From Paraconiothyrium sp. Pb-2020 (lineage: Eukaryota > Ascomycota > Dothideomycetes > Pleosporales > Didymosphaeriaceae), in assembly GCA_022419385.1 (NCBI GenBank), contig JAJUBI010000001.1, positions 124,001-188,000 of the forward strand: a stretch of 64,000 bases of DNA, in the 5' to 3' direction. Below, one piece after another: positions 10,777-22,326 of this stretch. Numbering within the stretch: position 1 is the stretch's first letter; each line of letters starts with the position of its first letter. Below the pieces are notes generated by a model, which was not told the origin of the DNA, did no database searches, and was given only the letters and a program-made list of their open reading frames with translations. A program made the position numbers and the translations under genes.

Positions 10777-12302
10777 TGCACTAGTAGTCTGGCTGATGGC
10801 TTCAGTAACTGAAACGCTATCGATCGGGAACTGCGGCTAGCTTCAACTAAGCTGGTACAGCTGAGCGTAACGCGGACGGTAGCCGCGGCGGCGGTGGCCG
10901 CTTCTGATAGACTCGCGTCAGAATTCGAGATGACCGGTTCAGACGTCCATTATGCGGCCGCGAGTGGCAGGAGAGGTTCTTGCTGAGGGGGTACAAGCCG
11001 TTGTTGACGACACTAGATCGGGCAGATCTCCTCTGTTCGTAGGTGGTGCGCTTTCTTGAAGTAGACTATAGCTATATAGCGCTGTCGTTGGATGTCGGAG
11101 ACAACGTCGACGCTGTATGCACTCCGCTTCGCCAAGCTCATCTTTCTGCCTAGTCTCAGATAAGTATGCAGCTTGCACAGCCACATATCTTACAAGAACT
11201 TACTTACCAATACATGAGGTAAGACGTGCAGGGTTATCTTGCATTAGCCCGGATCGGTGGTTCGCAAGCACCAATCGACATGGCAGCGCTGCATGAGGCG
11301 CGGAAGTGATAATACAAACATGATTTTGAGGCAAAGTAGTATATAAATATTGAAAATTAGCTATAGCTAATTAATTTTATAAACTGTATTCTTATTTATT
11401 ATATATATAAGCTTTTTCACTACTAAAAGTCTAAGTACCCCATAGTTGTCTTATTACACAGTGCGTCTCGCTAGCAGTGAGGGACGTTAATAAACAATCC
11501 TTTTCCCTAGATATCATAACGCAGAACTACTTCCTCAATAAACATATGACAAAAGCAGATATGTAGATCCAACAAAACTCTTGTGCTCCCATCGACATTA
11601 ACATTGCGCCTCGCGTGTACGGCTAAGGCGCCATCCTCCGCATCCATGTCCTGCACCGAGCTCTTCCCCATCCCAATCTTCAGATGATTCACCGTTTCGC
11701 TCTTCGCCTTCGTTGCGATCATGTGTACCATGATCCTTCCCAAGTCAACAACTCGAAGGTAAGCCCGGGCGGCTCGAGCATGCATATGGGATCGCCAATG
11801 CCAGAGGCAACATTGTGGTGCAACTGTTGGCTGTTGTACTGGCATGAGATCTGGTGCCGAGGCGACTGAGCAATCGGAGAACCACTCTTTTGCCGCTTTG
11901 TCCTTCCAACGTCGTCGATGTTTGCATTCCACTTAAAAGTGCGCCAAGTGACGGGAGGGGTGTGAAATGAATTGTTGGAGGAAATGCTGGTACGGGCAAA
12001 TCGGTCAAATCTCCATCGCCTAGCCTATCGACAAGTGTTAGAGTTGAAGCAACCTTAAGATTCGCGATATCACAGTATTGCATCGAACATAAAACATACC
12101 ACTTGCTGATTAACGTCCAGCCGTACCCTCTTTGCTTTGTTCTAGGTCCAAGCGAAGCTTTTAAGTCGATTCATCGGTGCCTCGCGACGAGTTTGCGCAA
12201 CGGGGGCCGTGTGGGTAGTTCAGCTGGCTCAGGAAGAACGCAGCATTTTTATAACCTTGTGACGAATGACCATCATCTGTTTGATCTCCGAGTCGATCTT
12301 GG
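10777..12302. other. Gene-poor stretch with an AT-rich island
   Basis: About 1.5 kb without a supported gene. Positions 11335-11425 are strikingly AT-rich (runs such as TTAGCTATAGCTAATTAATT and TTATTATATATATAAGC) against surroundings near 50% GC. A minus frame at 11507-11932 lacks an ATG at its head and any motif. The island could be the remnant of a RIP-affected repeat, but no transposon feature is visible. Confidence 0.45.
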
Positions 12303-15300
12303 CTATGCTTTGTTCCTTTTCCTTCCGCCTCGCTTGCGCCGCTTTTTAGGTCCGGCCTTACTACTTTGCTGAACCCCCTGAAGATCACCGTCCTTCTCGC
12401 CATCTACCGGTTGTTTGTCCGCCCGATCAGCCTCTTCAAGAGCTGCTTGCTGTTTACGCTCTTTAGCTCTCTCTCTCAGAGCTGCTTCCTGCTTACTCCT
12501 CTCCTCTCTTTCTCTCTTATACTGCTCGAACTCCTCATCTGTTTCGAAATTTTTTCGTTTTGAAGGCTTCCTACCCCTTTCATTCTTTCTCTTTTCCCCT
12601 GATTGAGGTACGTCTGCACCTTTCCCGCCATCTGCTCCACTGTCATGCGCGCTGCTGCCAACATTACCGTCATTTTCATCGCGACTCACAGCGCGACTTT
12701 CGTCCTCAATGCCGCGCTGAGATCCTTCAGCGCCTTTGGGAGTCCCAGGTGGTTCTGCGGGCAGTTCGTCGTTCTTGAAAGGCGGCATGCCGTGCTGTTC
12801 ACGATAGATATCCTTACTATGTTTTCCTTTCTGTCCTCCGCGATGCTGGTTCGGTTTCCCCCTACCGGCTTCCGTACCCGCGCTTGCCGTATCACCATCC
12901 GGTGCCTTTTCACCCGCCCCAAAGCTTACCCGATTGGCGCTCTCAAGTTCCAGCTTCTTGGCCTCGGCCTCTTGACGCTCATTTTCTTTGATTCTGGTTC
13001 TCTTATCCGGCCTTTTGCCATCCACAGGACTCGTGGGCACATCCTTTGCCGTAGCATCGGATGGTGGGCTGTTGTCGCCGTTAGGATGCTTGGCTTGAGT
13101 TTCCACGTAATTTTCATCCATAGTAGGCTTGGGGTGCTGGGTAGGCGGGACATATTGAGAAGGTGTCGCAGCGGGAGCACTATTTTCACGCCCTTGATCG
13201 CTCGCGCTACTCTCTCCCTTTACCGCCATTTGATTCTGGTCATCCTTGTCTACATTCTTGTCATGGTGTTTTCCGGGAGACTTCGATCTTTCGTGCTGCT
13301 TATCATCCCTGCGACTAGTCTCCGTCTCCTCTTTTAAGTCTTCGCCTTCTTTAATAGGTGTCGCTGCCTCGCTACCGGTAGCAGCCTCTTTGTCGTCATG
13401 ATGTCCTTGGGCGCCGTCGGAAGGTGGTTGATCAAGATGATCGATTTGTTTCTCTACGACTGGTGTTGGTGACGGCTTTACAGGTGCATCCGTCTGATGG
13501 GGGTGTTCTTCTCCTGTAATTACGGGCTTAACTTCCTCGCCAAGATCAGTTGCATCCGGTCGAGAACTCGATGCATCCTTCGCCTCCACTGGTAAGTCTT
13601 GCCCAGAAGCAGGCGCTTTATCAATTTCTAGCTCAGGTGACACTTTCAAGGCAGGTAAGCCGTCTTCTTTGTGGTCGTTCGCATTGCTAGGGCTTGATGT
13701 AGGTGTATTTTTTGGCGTGTCTTCTGCAGACCCACCAGATGAAATTGCCTTCTGCGCAGCCTCTTGCTTGATATGTTGATGAGGTTGTGGGTTATTGGGT
13801 AGATTGAGACTGAGTCCTTCAGGAAGCACAGGGATGGAGGTAGCCGGCGCGTTACCAGATTGCGAAAGAGCCGTGGCCATGGCGGGTTGAGGTTGCGGCC
13901 CATCGTTATCAGCGTTAGCCGCGGGATTCTTAGTATCAGGCTCACTATGCTGGACTGATGGAACCGGAGGTTGATATACTGCCTAGTTATCTTTAGATGC
14001 TGTGCCTGATAATTGCGCGCTTCATTGGCTCTTTCCGTTTAACCAGGCAACACTTACGTAACTAGAAACACCTTCAGTGTCTGAATCATACGCAAAGTCT
14101 CCAGGAACCTGCGCCTCAGCTGTGTTCTCGTCTGCCATGTTTTCATCTACTACAATCTGGTCATTCTCGATCCCGCCGCCTCCGCCTCCAGATGGGCCTC
14201 CACCTCCATATGAGCCTCCGCCTCCAGATGGGCCTCCACCTCCATATGGGCCTCCGCCTCCACGTCGGACTGTTTTTCGGATATGTTCTTCGGACCTAAC
14301 ATGCTCGGGGTAGTTCTGTACGGTTACACCGTATCCACAATCCCAGCAGTACTGGTAGTGCCGTGGCTGTTGAAGCCCTCTAGCCTCCGCTTCTTCAGCG
14401 CGCCAGTGTGTATGCCTACGATAGTGATCTTCAGGACTGTCTCCATCCTTAGGGTATCCTGGTCCAAATCGAGCATTACAGGTAGAGCACCAAAGCCAAC
14501 CGCGTTCTTTGTCATCGATGATCACGTTTATGGCCTTAGGTTTGAGCCTCCGATGACGATCATAACCACTGTGCGAGTCCCAGCTTCCGTAAAACATGTC
14601 GCAGATCGGACAGTACTTCCACGAATTGTACTTATCCTCTTGCTTACGGTGCTCAGCAGAGTGTAAGTGGTCCTGGAAGACTTCGCTCGACACTTTCTCT
14701 TGGCAAGCCATGCAGCAGCGCCGACCTTCTTCAATCTCACGTGAGCGTTCTTCCACTTGCTTGCGTTCCTGTGTTCTCATTGTTTCTCGGTGTCTCCTTC
14801 TCCCCAGCCTTTGAGGGGTCATGAAATGGTATTCTGGTTGATCGAAGAATAACGCTACAGCATCGTCGAGATTCCCATGGGCTAAGTCGCAGTACTTTTT
14901 GGCTCTGCGGAAGTCCGTGGTCTTCGTCTTGAGAAGAAACTGGTTGAAGAGAGCCGGATCAATTTCGTAGGCAGGAATTTTGTAGGGAGGAATTTCGTAG
15001 GCAGGACCCTTGTCATAGTCAAGCATTGAGAAGCTGATCCCTTCGGGTTTGTCACCCTGTTTAATGGATTGTTCTTTTGACAGCTTGAATTGTAAACGCG
15101 CCTCTTCCAATTTCTCTTGTACAGAACGCTTGAGATGTTCGCTTGTCAACGTATGATGCAGCCACTCGTCGTTGCCAACTTTGGCGATGAAGTTGCAAAG
15201 GTCGCACCACCAATACCGTTGGTTGTCTACATCCCGCAGCTCTCTCATATAGTCTGAGCGAAAGGGATTATGTGACTGAGCAAACACCGGTGTCAGGGCG

Positions 15301-18300
15301 GTTCCTAGTCGTGGTGTGGGCAGTGCAGTTCGCTGTTGCGGTGATGCTCCACTTTCAGATTCCTTGCTAGCCTCTGTACCCTCGGGCCTTTTGTCCTTGG
15401 TACCTACGATGAAAGTTACGTCAGCAGTCATTTTGTCAGGTGTAGCTAGCTTTCGTCCACCGTTCTTTGAGTCGGTGACACTTGGGTCACGTTCGTCTTT
15501 CGATGGGGTAACAATAGGCTTCTTGGTCTCTACTTTGTTACCCCCGGACGTGGAACTTTGATTCTTGTCAAATACACGCGCGACAGTTCCGGACTTACCA
15601 TCGTCAGGCTCATTTCCACGATTGCCACTACTCTCTTGCTCAGAGAACCCTTCTCCCTCGCTAGCCCCGGTTTTTACATCCTTATCGCAGGGGCCGCTAG
15701 TCGGTTCGCCTTTAGTACCAGCGGTGTGATCAATGCTTCGAGATGCGCTCACCTCAGAGCCACTTTCCGTGGGCTGAGAGTCTCGATCTCGATCAGCGAT
15801 GAACTGGCGCTTCGGAACCTTTGGCATCTCTAGATTCGGATTACTGGGCAAGTGCTCATTTCGGTCATCTTCGCTTTCACTGGGCTCCTCTTCGATCTCG
15901 TCGTTGAAGGAACGTCCAGCTGATGTTGGCGAGGTATCTGACTGCGAGTCCTGTGCTGTGGTATCAGGCGATGTTGAGGTCTTTTGCGGAGGAGTTTTCG
16001 AAGGGGGTTGTGCTTCAGGCCCCTTCGGGTGAGAGTCAGATACACCTGAATGCGGGCCTCGCGGTGATCGAGGAGGCGGAGTAGGTGGGTCATATAGGTC
16101 TGAATTTTCATGTGAGCTGGAAGATTGGGAAGCTTCCTGCTCAAGCGCTAGCTCTTCTGCTGCACCGTCGTCGGTTCCGTCGTCGCTCCCATCACTTTCG
16201 TCTTCTCCATTGTCCTCTCCATCGCTTAGGGGCGGCGAAGGAGAAGGTGGTGTTCGTGGTATTGCTGGGTCAGAAGGACCATCATCTGGCTCGCCTTCGC
16301 CACCTGGGCCTTCATATTCATCGGGTACAGTTGGCCTCTTACCCATCCTTCGATCACCACCTCGTCCTTCACCACCAACGTTGCCATTGTCTCCATTACC
16401 AGAACCTCTATACGTGACTTTAATGTGAGGATATCCCGGAATAGGCACAGATTGACCAGGGGTAACGTCGAGAGTTACTAAAGTCGCCGCATCGAACCTT
16501 TGCCGGAGACCCGGTCGGCTTCGGCCGTCTTGAATGATGACGTTGGTGGATTGTGCGCTGGTAGATAAGGGAGCGGAGTACAATTTCGCCTGGCTACCAT
16601 CTTGTAGCGTAACCGGTCCATGCGAGGTTACAGGAGGGGTTCTTGTATTGATGGTGCCCAGACCAAAGGCTGCATCAGCAAGCTCCGTGGAAAATCCATC
16701 GTCCGCATCCAAAGTATTCGAAATGTATCCCGGAGCGCCTGTTTGCTTGCCATTTGCCTTCCTCTGCCCTCTGACAGTCGGTGGAATGGTAGGAAGTTCG
16801 TCCCAGAAGGAGCCGATCACACCAAACCTCCACCTCACCAGTGACCAAAGCAGGACTGTGATGGCTGCCACCGGCGCATCTAGATCACAACCAGTCCATC
16901 CGATTGACCAGATAGAGTACACGCCAAACGACGTGATGAGACCCAGCCAGAAGCAATACTGCATTGGGCCTTCGAGCGCTCGCTTCTCGGGAATGTCGCG
17001 GAAATACAGTCTGAGAATGAAAAGTAGAGTCGGCACCGAGGCAAGTATAGCGATGCCGGGCCAGCGATCAGGATTGATAGGAGAGCACTGTTCTTCACTT
17101 CCGTGAAAAGAGTAGGCGTAAGCGGCAGAAAGGAGGAAACGTAAGGTAGACCCGAACATGATGACCGACCACCATATCCAAGGTATATAATGATGTCCCA
17201 CGCTGCTGAGCTGGATAAGTTGGAGCTCGTGATACAATTCTTTAGCGTAGGCTAGTGGGCGATCCTGGATCTGGACGTGCACTGGTACCTCATTGTTTGG
17301 AGGAGGTGGTAGACTGTATCCAATGCGGGCTCCGAGATAGGCAGCGAAGATCATAACCTTCCAGTCGAGACAACCGTTCAAGGGCACCCACATCGCAGAC
17401 GCGAAGATCAACCAACCCAGTGGCCAACCCAGTGGAGACAATCTGGTATTTCCGTTCACTGCTCTGAATCGGTCCCGAACGGCCTCGTGAAGTTCCTGGT
17501 CGTGTTGTACTGGAACGTTCCAGGGATTCATAGCTACGTACAGGCGCGTGAGATGGTAGGCAGTCGTAGAGCTGAGAGTGCAGAAAAGCGGTATTCGGAA
17601 TCTAGGGTTTGGGCATCCTTTCGACGGAGCTAAAAAGAAGTAGACGTATGCAAGCACTGTCACAACTTCGATGCCCAGTCGGCCTAGCAGCTTACGTCTG
17701 AGGCTATCGATGTACTGGAAGATAAACTGGCGGAGCCGTCGCGGCGAGTTAAACCTAGGTTGCGTGAATCGATAGACGATCTCCGAAGCAACATGCCCGA
17801 TGCCTAACCACGCAATATCGAAAGTCCCAAAGCCGCCCAGATTGGCATATAGCACTCTAATGCACCAAGCTATAAAGGCGCAGAGGGCCATCCATGCAAG
17901 TGTAGTATGGGTCTGTAGTTGAGCGTAGACGAGAGGGAAGCCATGGACGATGACGGTTCCTGCTATGATGAGGACAGAGCGAGCGATTGCGTCGGCAAGC
18001 TTAGGGTACACCAAGAGCCCGGAGGTCCACCATGACACTTTTCGTCCAAAGTAACACAAAACCTCCCAAGCAGCTGAAAGGTCATCTCCAACGAGACACA
18101 AAACCTCCCAAGCAGATGAAAGGCGATCCCCGAGCGGATGGGTTTTGAGAAAATTCCGCCAGGACGCAGTGATGGACGCCGGGACTGCGCGAGCCTTCCG
18201 AGAAGGTGTGGCCAGCCAATCTTTCCAAACTTGCCAGTTTCGCTTCGTTTTGGGAAGCTCCAACAGGGCATGCTTGAACGCCGCTCTGCTGAGGTTCTTG

Positions 18301-19673
18301 TCGACATGCGTACACGCATCAACGAACAAGTCAGGGGCGAAAATTTGAGCCATCCCATTACGACACCATTTTGCTCGCGTCTCATGCGACACCCAGGGTA
18401 TGATACTGATAGCTTTAAAGACCATCCAGGCGACATCATTCTCGATTATTTCCTCGTAGTGGCCACCAGTCAGCCTGTCCAGATCTTTTCTAATCACATA
18501 GTCGACATATTCGCTATTGGTAGTCAACTTGGAGTAATAGATTATTTGACGGAAGGGCCGAGAGGCCTGCGCCCAAAAGTAGCTCCATAGACCCGAAAGT
18601 GTGATAGACGTTGGCGGTGAAGGCTCCTCGGGAGGAGGAGAAGGGTCTGTAGGTGGAGGTACAGGGTCCGTGGGCGGAGGTACAGGATCCATGGGCGGAG
18701 GTAAAGGATCCGTGGGCGGAGGTACAGGCTCCGTGGGTGGAGGTACAGGCTCCGTGGGTGGAATTACAGGGTCCGTAGGTGGAGGTTGAGGCCTGTCAGT
18801 AGAGTTGGAGCTCGGAGTCGAGGTCGACGGCCCACTCGATTCTGAAGTTACATCAGACGTTACCCTCCCACTTGACTTTGATTTGTCAGATGACGCTGAC
18901 TTGACATCGGTTTCATTCATAGTCGTAATTGGGGTCTCAACCGGTCCCGAAGGTGGATTGCCGTCAATGAGAATCACCGTCTTAGTTTCTATTGCCCACC
19001 TCGTCGAGGTTACTGTCAGACATTTCGGTAGATAACATGAAATGTCGGCTTGGGCTGAAGTTGTTCGTGGTCCTTGTACCCAGGCGGGCTCAGAACCAGT
19101 GCCTACGTAATACTCAGTCGCTGTGGCAGTGGCGGTCTTGATAGTAGTCAATGGAGGTCTTCGCTTAGAGACGACTTCCGGACTTGGCCCTGACCCTGAT
19201 TTCAGCCAAATCTTGACCCCAGGTGGCAAGAAATCGAGATCGGGGACCCTCACGCGCGTAGGGGGCTGGTAGCCCTCGTAGCGAGCGGTACAATTGATGT
19301 GTCTTAAGAACTTGGAGTCAAATCCATTCGTGGAGAGGACATAATCAATCTGCCGGCTGAGGTTTTCGCAGTCAGCCACGTTTCTGGGCAGCCTTTTGTT
19401 GCCGGAAGTTTCGAGTTTTTCCCACAAGATCTTGACAATGGTAGTGTCCTGAGTAAGGATGTTCTCCCGTTGGATTTCATTCAGGAGGTTGTTGATGTCC
19501 GTAGCATTGATGGGATATGGATCAATGGGTGTTCGGACAGTGGTGATGTTTGGAAAGTAGTGTGGTACAGCCAGAGACCCCACGAAAGCTGCGTAGGCAT
19601 AGGCCGCCGGCATAGGGTACTCGGCCACAAACTGCCCAGCAGCCAGCGCGCCGTGCCATAATTGTGTCGCCAT
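12303..19673 (-). CDS. Giant membrane / zinc-finger / UBA-like multidomain protein (about 2430 aa)
   Basis: Exon 14058..19673 ends at a GTAAGT donor in phase 0. After a 75-bp intron (13983..14057, AACTAG acceptor) the frame continues without a break through 12303..13982, so two long frames form one gene. Order of parts: hydrophobic N-terminus; Pro/Thr repeat (about residues 295-358); roughly eight to ten membrane-spanning segments (about 570-955); long acidic disordered linker; then fingers: YWWCDLCNFIAK...H (about 1484), a UBA-like helix bundle with GNLDDAVALFFDQ (about 1575-1612), CCMACQEKVSSEVFQDHLHS, YCPICDMFYGSW, WLWCSTCNARF and YQYCWDCGYGV. A Gly-rich repeat precedes the second-exon tail, which is Lys/Glu/Asp-rich and ends KKRRKRGGRKRNKA. 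No homologue is recalled. It may be a membrane-tethered nucleic-acid or ubiquitin-binding protein (inference). Confidence 0.75.
14168..14272. repeat. Gly-rich coding tandem repeat
   Basis: Short repeated units on the + strand of the type CCTCCACCTCCATATGAGCC encode, on the minus strand, GGGGPYGGGGPSGGGG-like sequence just after the last zinc finger of the giant gene. It probably acts as a flexible linker. Confidence 0.8.
18601..18790. repeat. Pro/Thr coding tandem repeat
   Basis: About nine degenerate 18- to 21-bp units (GGTACAGGCTCCGTGGGTGG-like on the + strand) encode PPPTDPVPPPTEP-type repeats in the extracytoplasmic-looking N-terminal part of the giant protein. Repeat number is likely to vary between strains. 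Confidence 0.85.
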
Positions 19674-20935
19674 ACTGGCGGGATAGTGTTTTCGCGATTA
19701 TCAGGCAGTAAAGAAGGGAATATTATCTCGCGTGCAACGCGGTGTAAAAGCTATCGGACGAGTGTCTAGAATCTAGGAGTTGCGAAAACTGCGAAAAGTT
19801 GGAAAAGCGGACGGCGGTCATGCTGGACGACAAACTTTATCTCCAACTTTGTTTGAACGGGCAGTGGCGTCCAAGTGTGTGTGGAGGACAAAGGTTGCGC
19901 ACAATGAGACGGCGACGAAAGCAGCAAGCCATCGATGTTATCGTCCAATTGTTGGTGTTGCACGGTGGATGAAAGAATGCAATAAAGAAGCTTGGGACGA
20001 AAAGAAAGAAGCCAAGTGAGCTAGACGAGGTAAGCAAATATGAGAACGATGTATTGATCTTTGAGGATTGCGGGAGAGTACGCAACGACAGAAGGGCGGA
20101 TCACAAACGCCATGTGTGATCCGCTCTAGTGGAGATGCTATTGTCAGCAATTGTTCGTTGCGATTCTACCTGAATAGGCTCGCTGTAGCTCTTTTCAGTA
20201 TCAATGACTAGTAGGGAAGACGCACTTCGCAGCCGTTGTGCCTCCAACAGCATCAAGAGCTTTGTAGACGCCGCACTCACAATGATTTCATTGATACAGA
20301 CAGGTGATCTTGGGGAGCTCGAGTTTGAGCGAGTCCTCCAACGCAGGATGTGAACGACGTTCACAACCGTCAATCGTGAACAAAGAGGTTGTGCTATAAT
20401 TAGCTCGGCAGCTTGCGAACCTTTCAGCATCACCACATCAGCTTGATACAATTAGTTGTCCAACAATAGCCACGTCAGTTGCGGCTGTGTCTCGATGATG
20501 GTGGTCAACCGCCCAAAGCTCAGTCACTATTCCAGTGGTTGGAGGTCGTATGGTACGGTGCGCAACGGGGCCACAACGAGACAGTTGCGTATATGTTCGA
20601 GAAGTGAGCAAAATTGTTTCCCCGGGCGCGGTCTCATGTAGGATCTTTGCAGCGCTCGCTCTTAGCGTCGGTCGTGGCCGCTCTGCGAAAGCGACTAGGG
20701 AGATGCAGCCATCGGCACGACTGAAGGTAATATACCACTGAGCGCTTCGGGATGTTTAAGCTTTGTCGCGACTTCACCGGAGCAAGAAGGGCGGCCTCTG
20801 CAATTTCCCGTGCTGGCGCACGCTTCTCTTGAGGATTAGCCCTATGGCTCAGCTCTTCCTTTCGCATAGGTGTCGCGTCACAGTGACTTGTTCGCTTCAT
20901 TCTCCATCGCGCCTTGTTCAATTTTCGACACCACC
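19674..20935. other. Intergenic region, nothing recognised
   Basis: About 1.26 kb between the start of the giant gene and the 3' end of the next minus-strand gene. Frames here are short and start at non-ATG codons. It presumably contains the promoter of the giant gene. Confidence 0.5.
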
Positions 20936-21499
20936 TCAAGTTTGCTTCCTCGCGACAGCAACGATCTCCCACGCCCTCCCGCCCAACTCATCCGCTCCCT
21001 TCACTTTGACGTCCCAACCCTCAAATGCGCCCTTGTAGTCTTCCCAATCAGCCGTCGGCCCAATCCACACAACCGCCTGCACCTTTCCCCTTGCAAACTC
21101 CTTGATATACTCGTGGAGCAAACCGACCCGCCTGGGATACACAAACAGCCACGCCTCCGCCTCGCCCGCAAGCGGCTCCAAGAACCGGGACCCAGCTACC
21201 TCGCGGTGATGTGTGCGTGGTAGGTGTGTGTTCGGGCTGGGCTGGACTTCAACACCGATTATGTTGAGGCTGTAAGGTGGGGCGAGGAGGAGGGTCTCGA
21301 GGAGGCCGTAGCCGCTGCCTATGGAGAGTGTAAAGGAGGGTGAGCGCGGTAGGAGGGACGCGAGGTGGGCGAGGAGCGGGATGCTTAGGGCGAGACAGCA
21401 GGCGGGGTGTACAGTGGGCGCGTTGGAGAGCTGTGGGAGGCAAGGCTTTTCGGGTTCGGCGTCGTACTCGGGGTCGAAGTTGTCATTGTTCGCAAGCAT
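20936..21499 (-). CDS. Hypothetical protein (187 aa), weak methyltransferase-like motif
   Basis: A single exon starts at an ATG at 21499. The segment FTLSIGSGYGLLETLLLAPP followed by NIIGVEVQPS resembles a glycine-rich strand-loop-helix and acidic strand as in Rossmann-type methyltransferases. A central VYPRRVGLLHEYIKEF and later VVWIGPTADWEDY follow. The protein is small for an independent methyltransferase and no further motifs can be confirmed. It lies just upstream of the tRNA locus with no obvious functional link. Coding status is favoured by the long frame, ATG start and even hydrophobic pattern. Confidence 0.6.
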   Translation of the reverse strand: MLANNDNFDPEYDAEPEKPCLPQLSNAPTVHPACCLALSIPLLAHLASLLPRSPSFTLSIGSGYGLLETLLLAPPYSLNIIGVEVQPSPNTHLPRTHHREVAGSRFLEPLAGEAEAWLFVYPRRVGLLHEYIKEFARGKVQAVVWIGPTADWEDYKGAFEGWDVKVKGADELGGRAWEIVAVARKQT

Positions 21500-22190
21500 G
21501 ATGGCGGATCGTGGGCGTGTGCAGCGTGGCTAAATGCGCTCTAAGGAGCGAGTACGATGCGGTATACGCACGGCATAGAACTCGAAATCATCTATGTGCT
21601 TCGTTTGCGAGCCCTCGCGCGAGCGTAGATTTGACACATTTTTGATTAGCGAGGAGAGGGAGGAGAGGAAGACGCGTCGGACATAGAGCGGAGTTTAGGT
21701 CGCGTTCTGTATAGCGGCCACGCAAAGGGTACATATGATCCAGTCTTTCCATTTCTACGCAGTGTTATTGCAGACATATTAACCAGTACACAGTTAGTCG
21801 GCCTATCTTAAGATGCGCTACCTGAATAATGTTTCGTCTCCGATAGATACGGGGTTCGAGATGCAGGAGCACTTTCCCACGGCACCAAAGAAGAATTCAT
21901 CACAGTAGGAGGGCACAAGGAATACCTTCTTAGCAGACGACCTGGATCATGGGAGATGCGAAATAGGACAGGGAGACGAGTAGGCGCTTATACTATCTAG
22001 CTCTGTTAGCCTTTTAGAATGTACTGGCTATCTTAATGTGTCAGTCCAAGCGGAGACACATACTGTCCCACCTAGCCGCTGAGCGCCGACCAAGCGAGCC
22101 ACGCATCCACTGCGGGGCTCGCACAAACCCCGCGCCCATTATGAGCGACCCGAGTTCGACGTCGCACCTTGCAAGCTAGGTGTATCTTAT
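21500..22190. other. Intergenic region
   Basis: About 700 bp between the hypothetical gene start and the tRNA promoter region. No frame or repeat of note. Confidence 0.5.
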
Positions 22191-22191
22191 C

Positions 22192-22199
22192 TATATATA
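22192..22199 (+). promoter_or_regulatory. TATA-like element upstream of the tRNA gene
   Basis: TATATATA lies 32 bp before the first base-paired nucleotide of the tRNA (22231). In some fungi tRNA genes use an upstream TATA box near this distance in addition to internal A and B boxes. Confidence 0.5.
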
Positions 22200-22235
22200 C
22201 CACAAAATGTGAAAAATTTGCAAATTCTTCGCCCG

Positions 22236-22284
22236 GTATGTTGCACTACTTTCTCATAGTCTGATCTCTACTAACAAATCATAG
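22236..22284 (+). other. 49-bp spliceosomal-type intron within the tRNA acceptor stem
   Basis: It begins GTATGT directly after tRNA nucleotide 5, contains a pyrimidine-rich stretch (CTACTTTCTC) and a perfect TACTAAC branch site (22269..22275), and ends CATAG 10 bp after the branch adenosine. These are mRNA-intron signals matching those of the protein genes in this window. It lies upstream of the A box, so internal Pol III promoter elements are uninterrupted. No alternative reading as leader sequence explains the restored stem. Confidence 0.75.
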
Positions 22285-22315
22285 CATGGCTTAGTGGTAC
22301 AGCGTGTCACTCGTA

Positions 22316-22326
22316 TACTCTGCGTT
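22316..22326 (+). other. Canonical 11-bp tRNA intron after position 37
   Basis: Eleven bases (TACTCTGCGTT) extend the anticodon loop at the usual eukaryotic intron position. GCG within it can pair with the CGT anticodon, as in many nuclear pre-tRNAs. Removal leaves a normal 7-nt loop. Confidence 0.75.

Noticed and set aside
12603..13337. 244-codon + strand frame with hydrophobic character
   Set aside because: It is antisense to the charged tail of the giant gene; Lys/Glu-rich codons on one strand read as Phe/Leu-rich on the other, and there is no independent signal.
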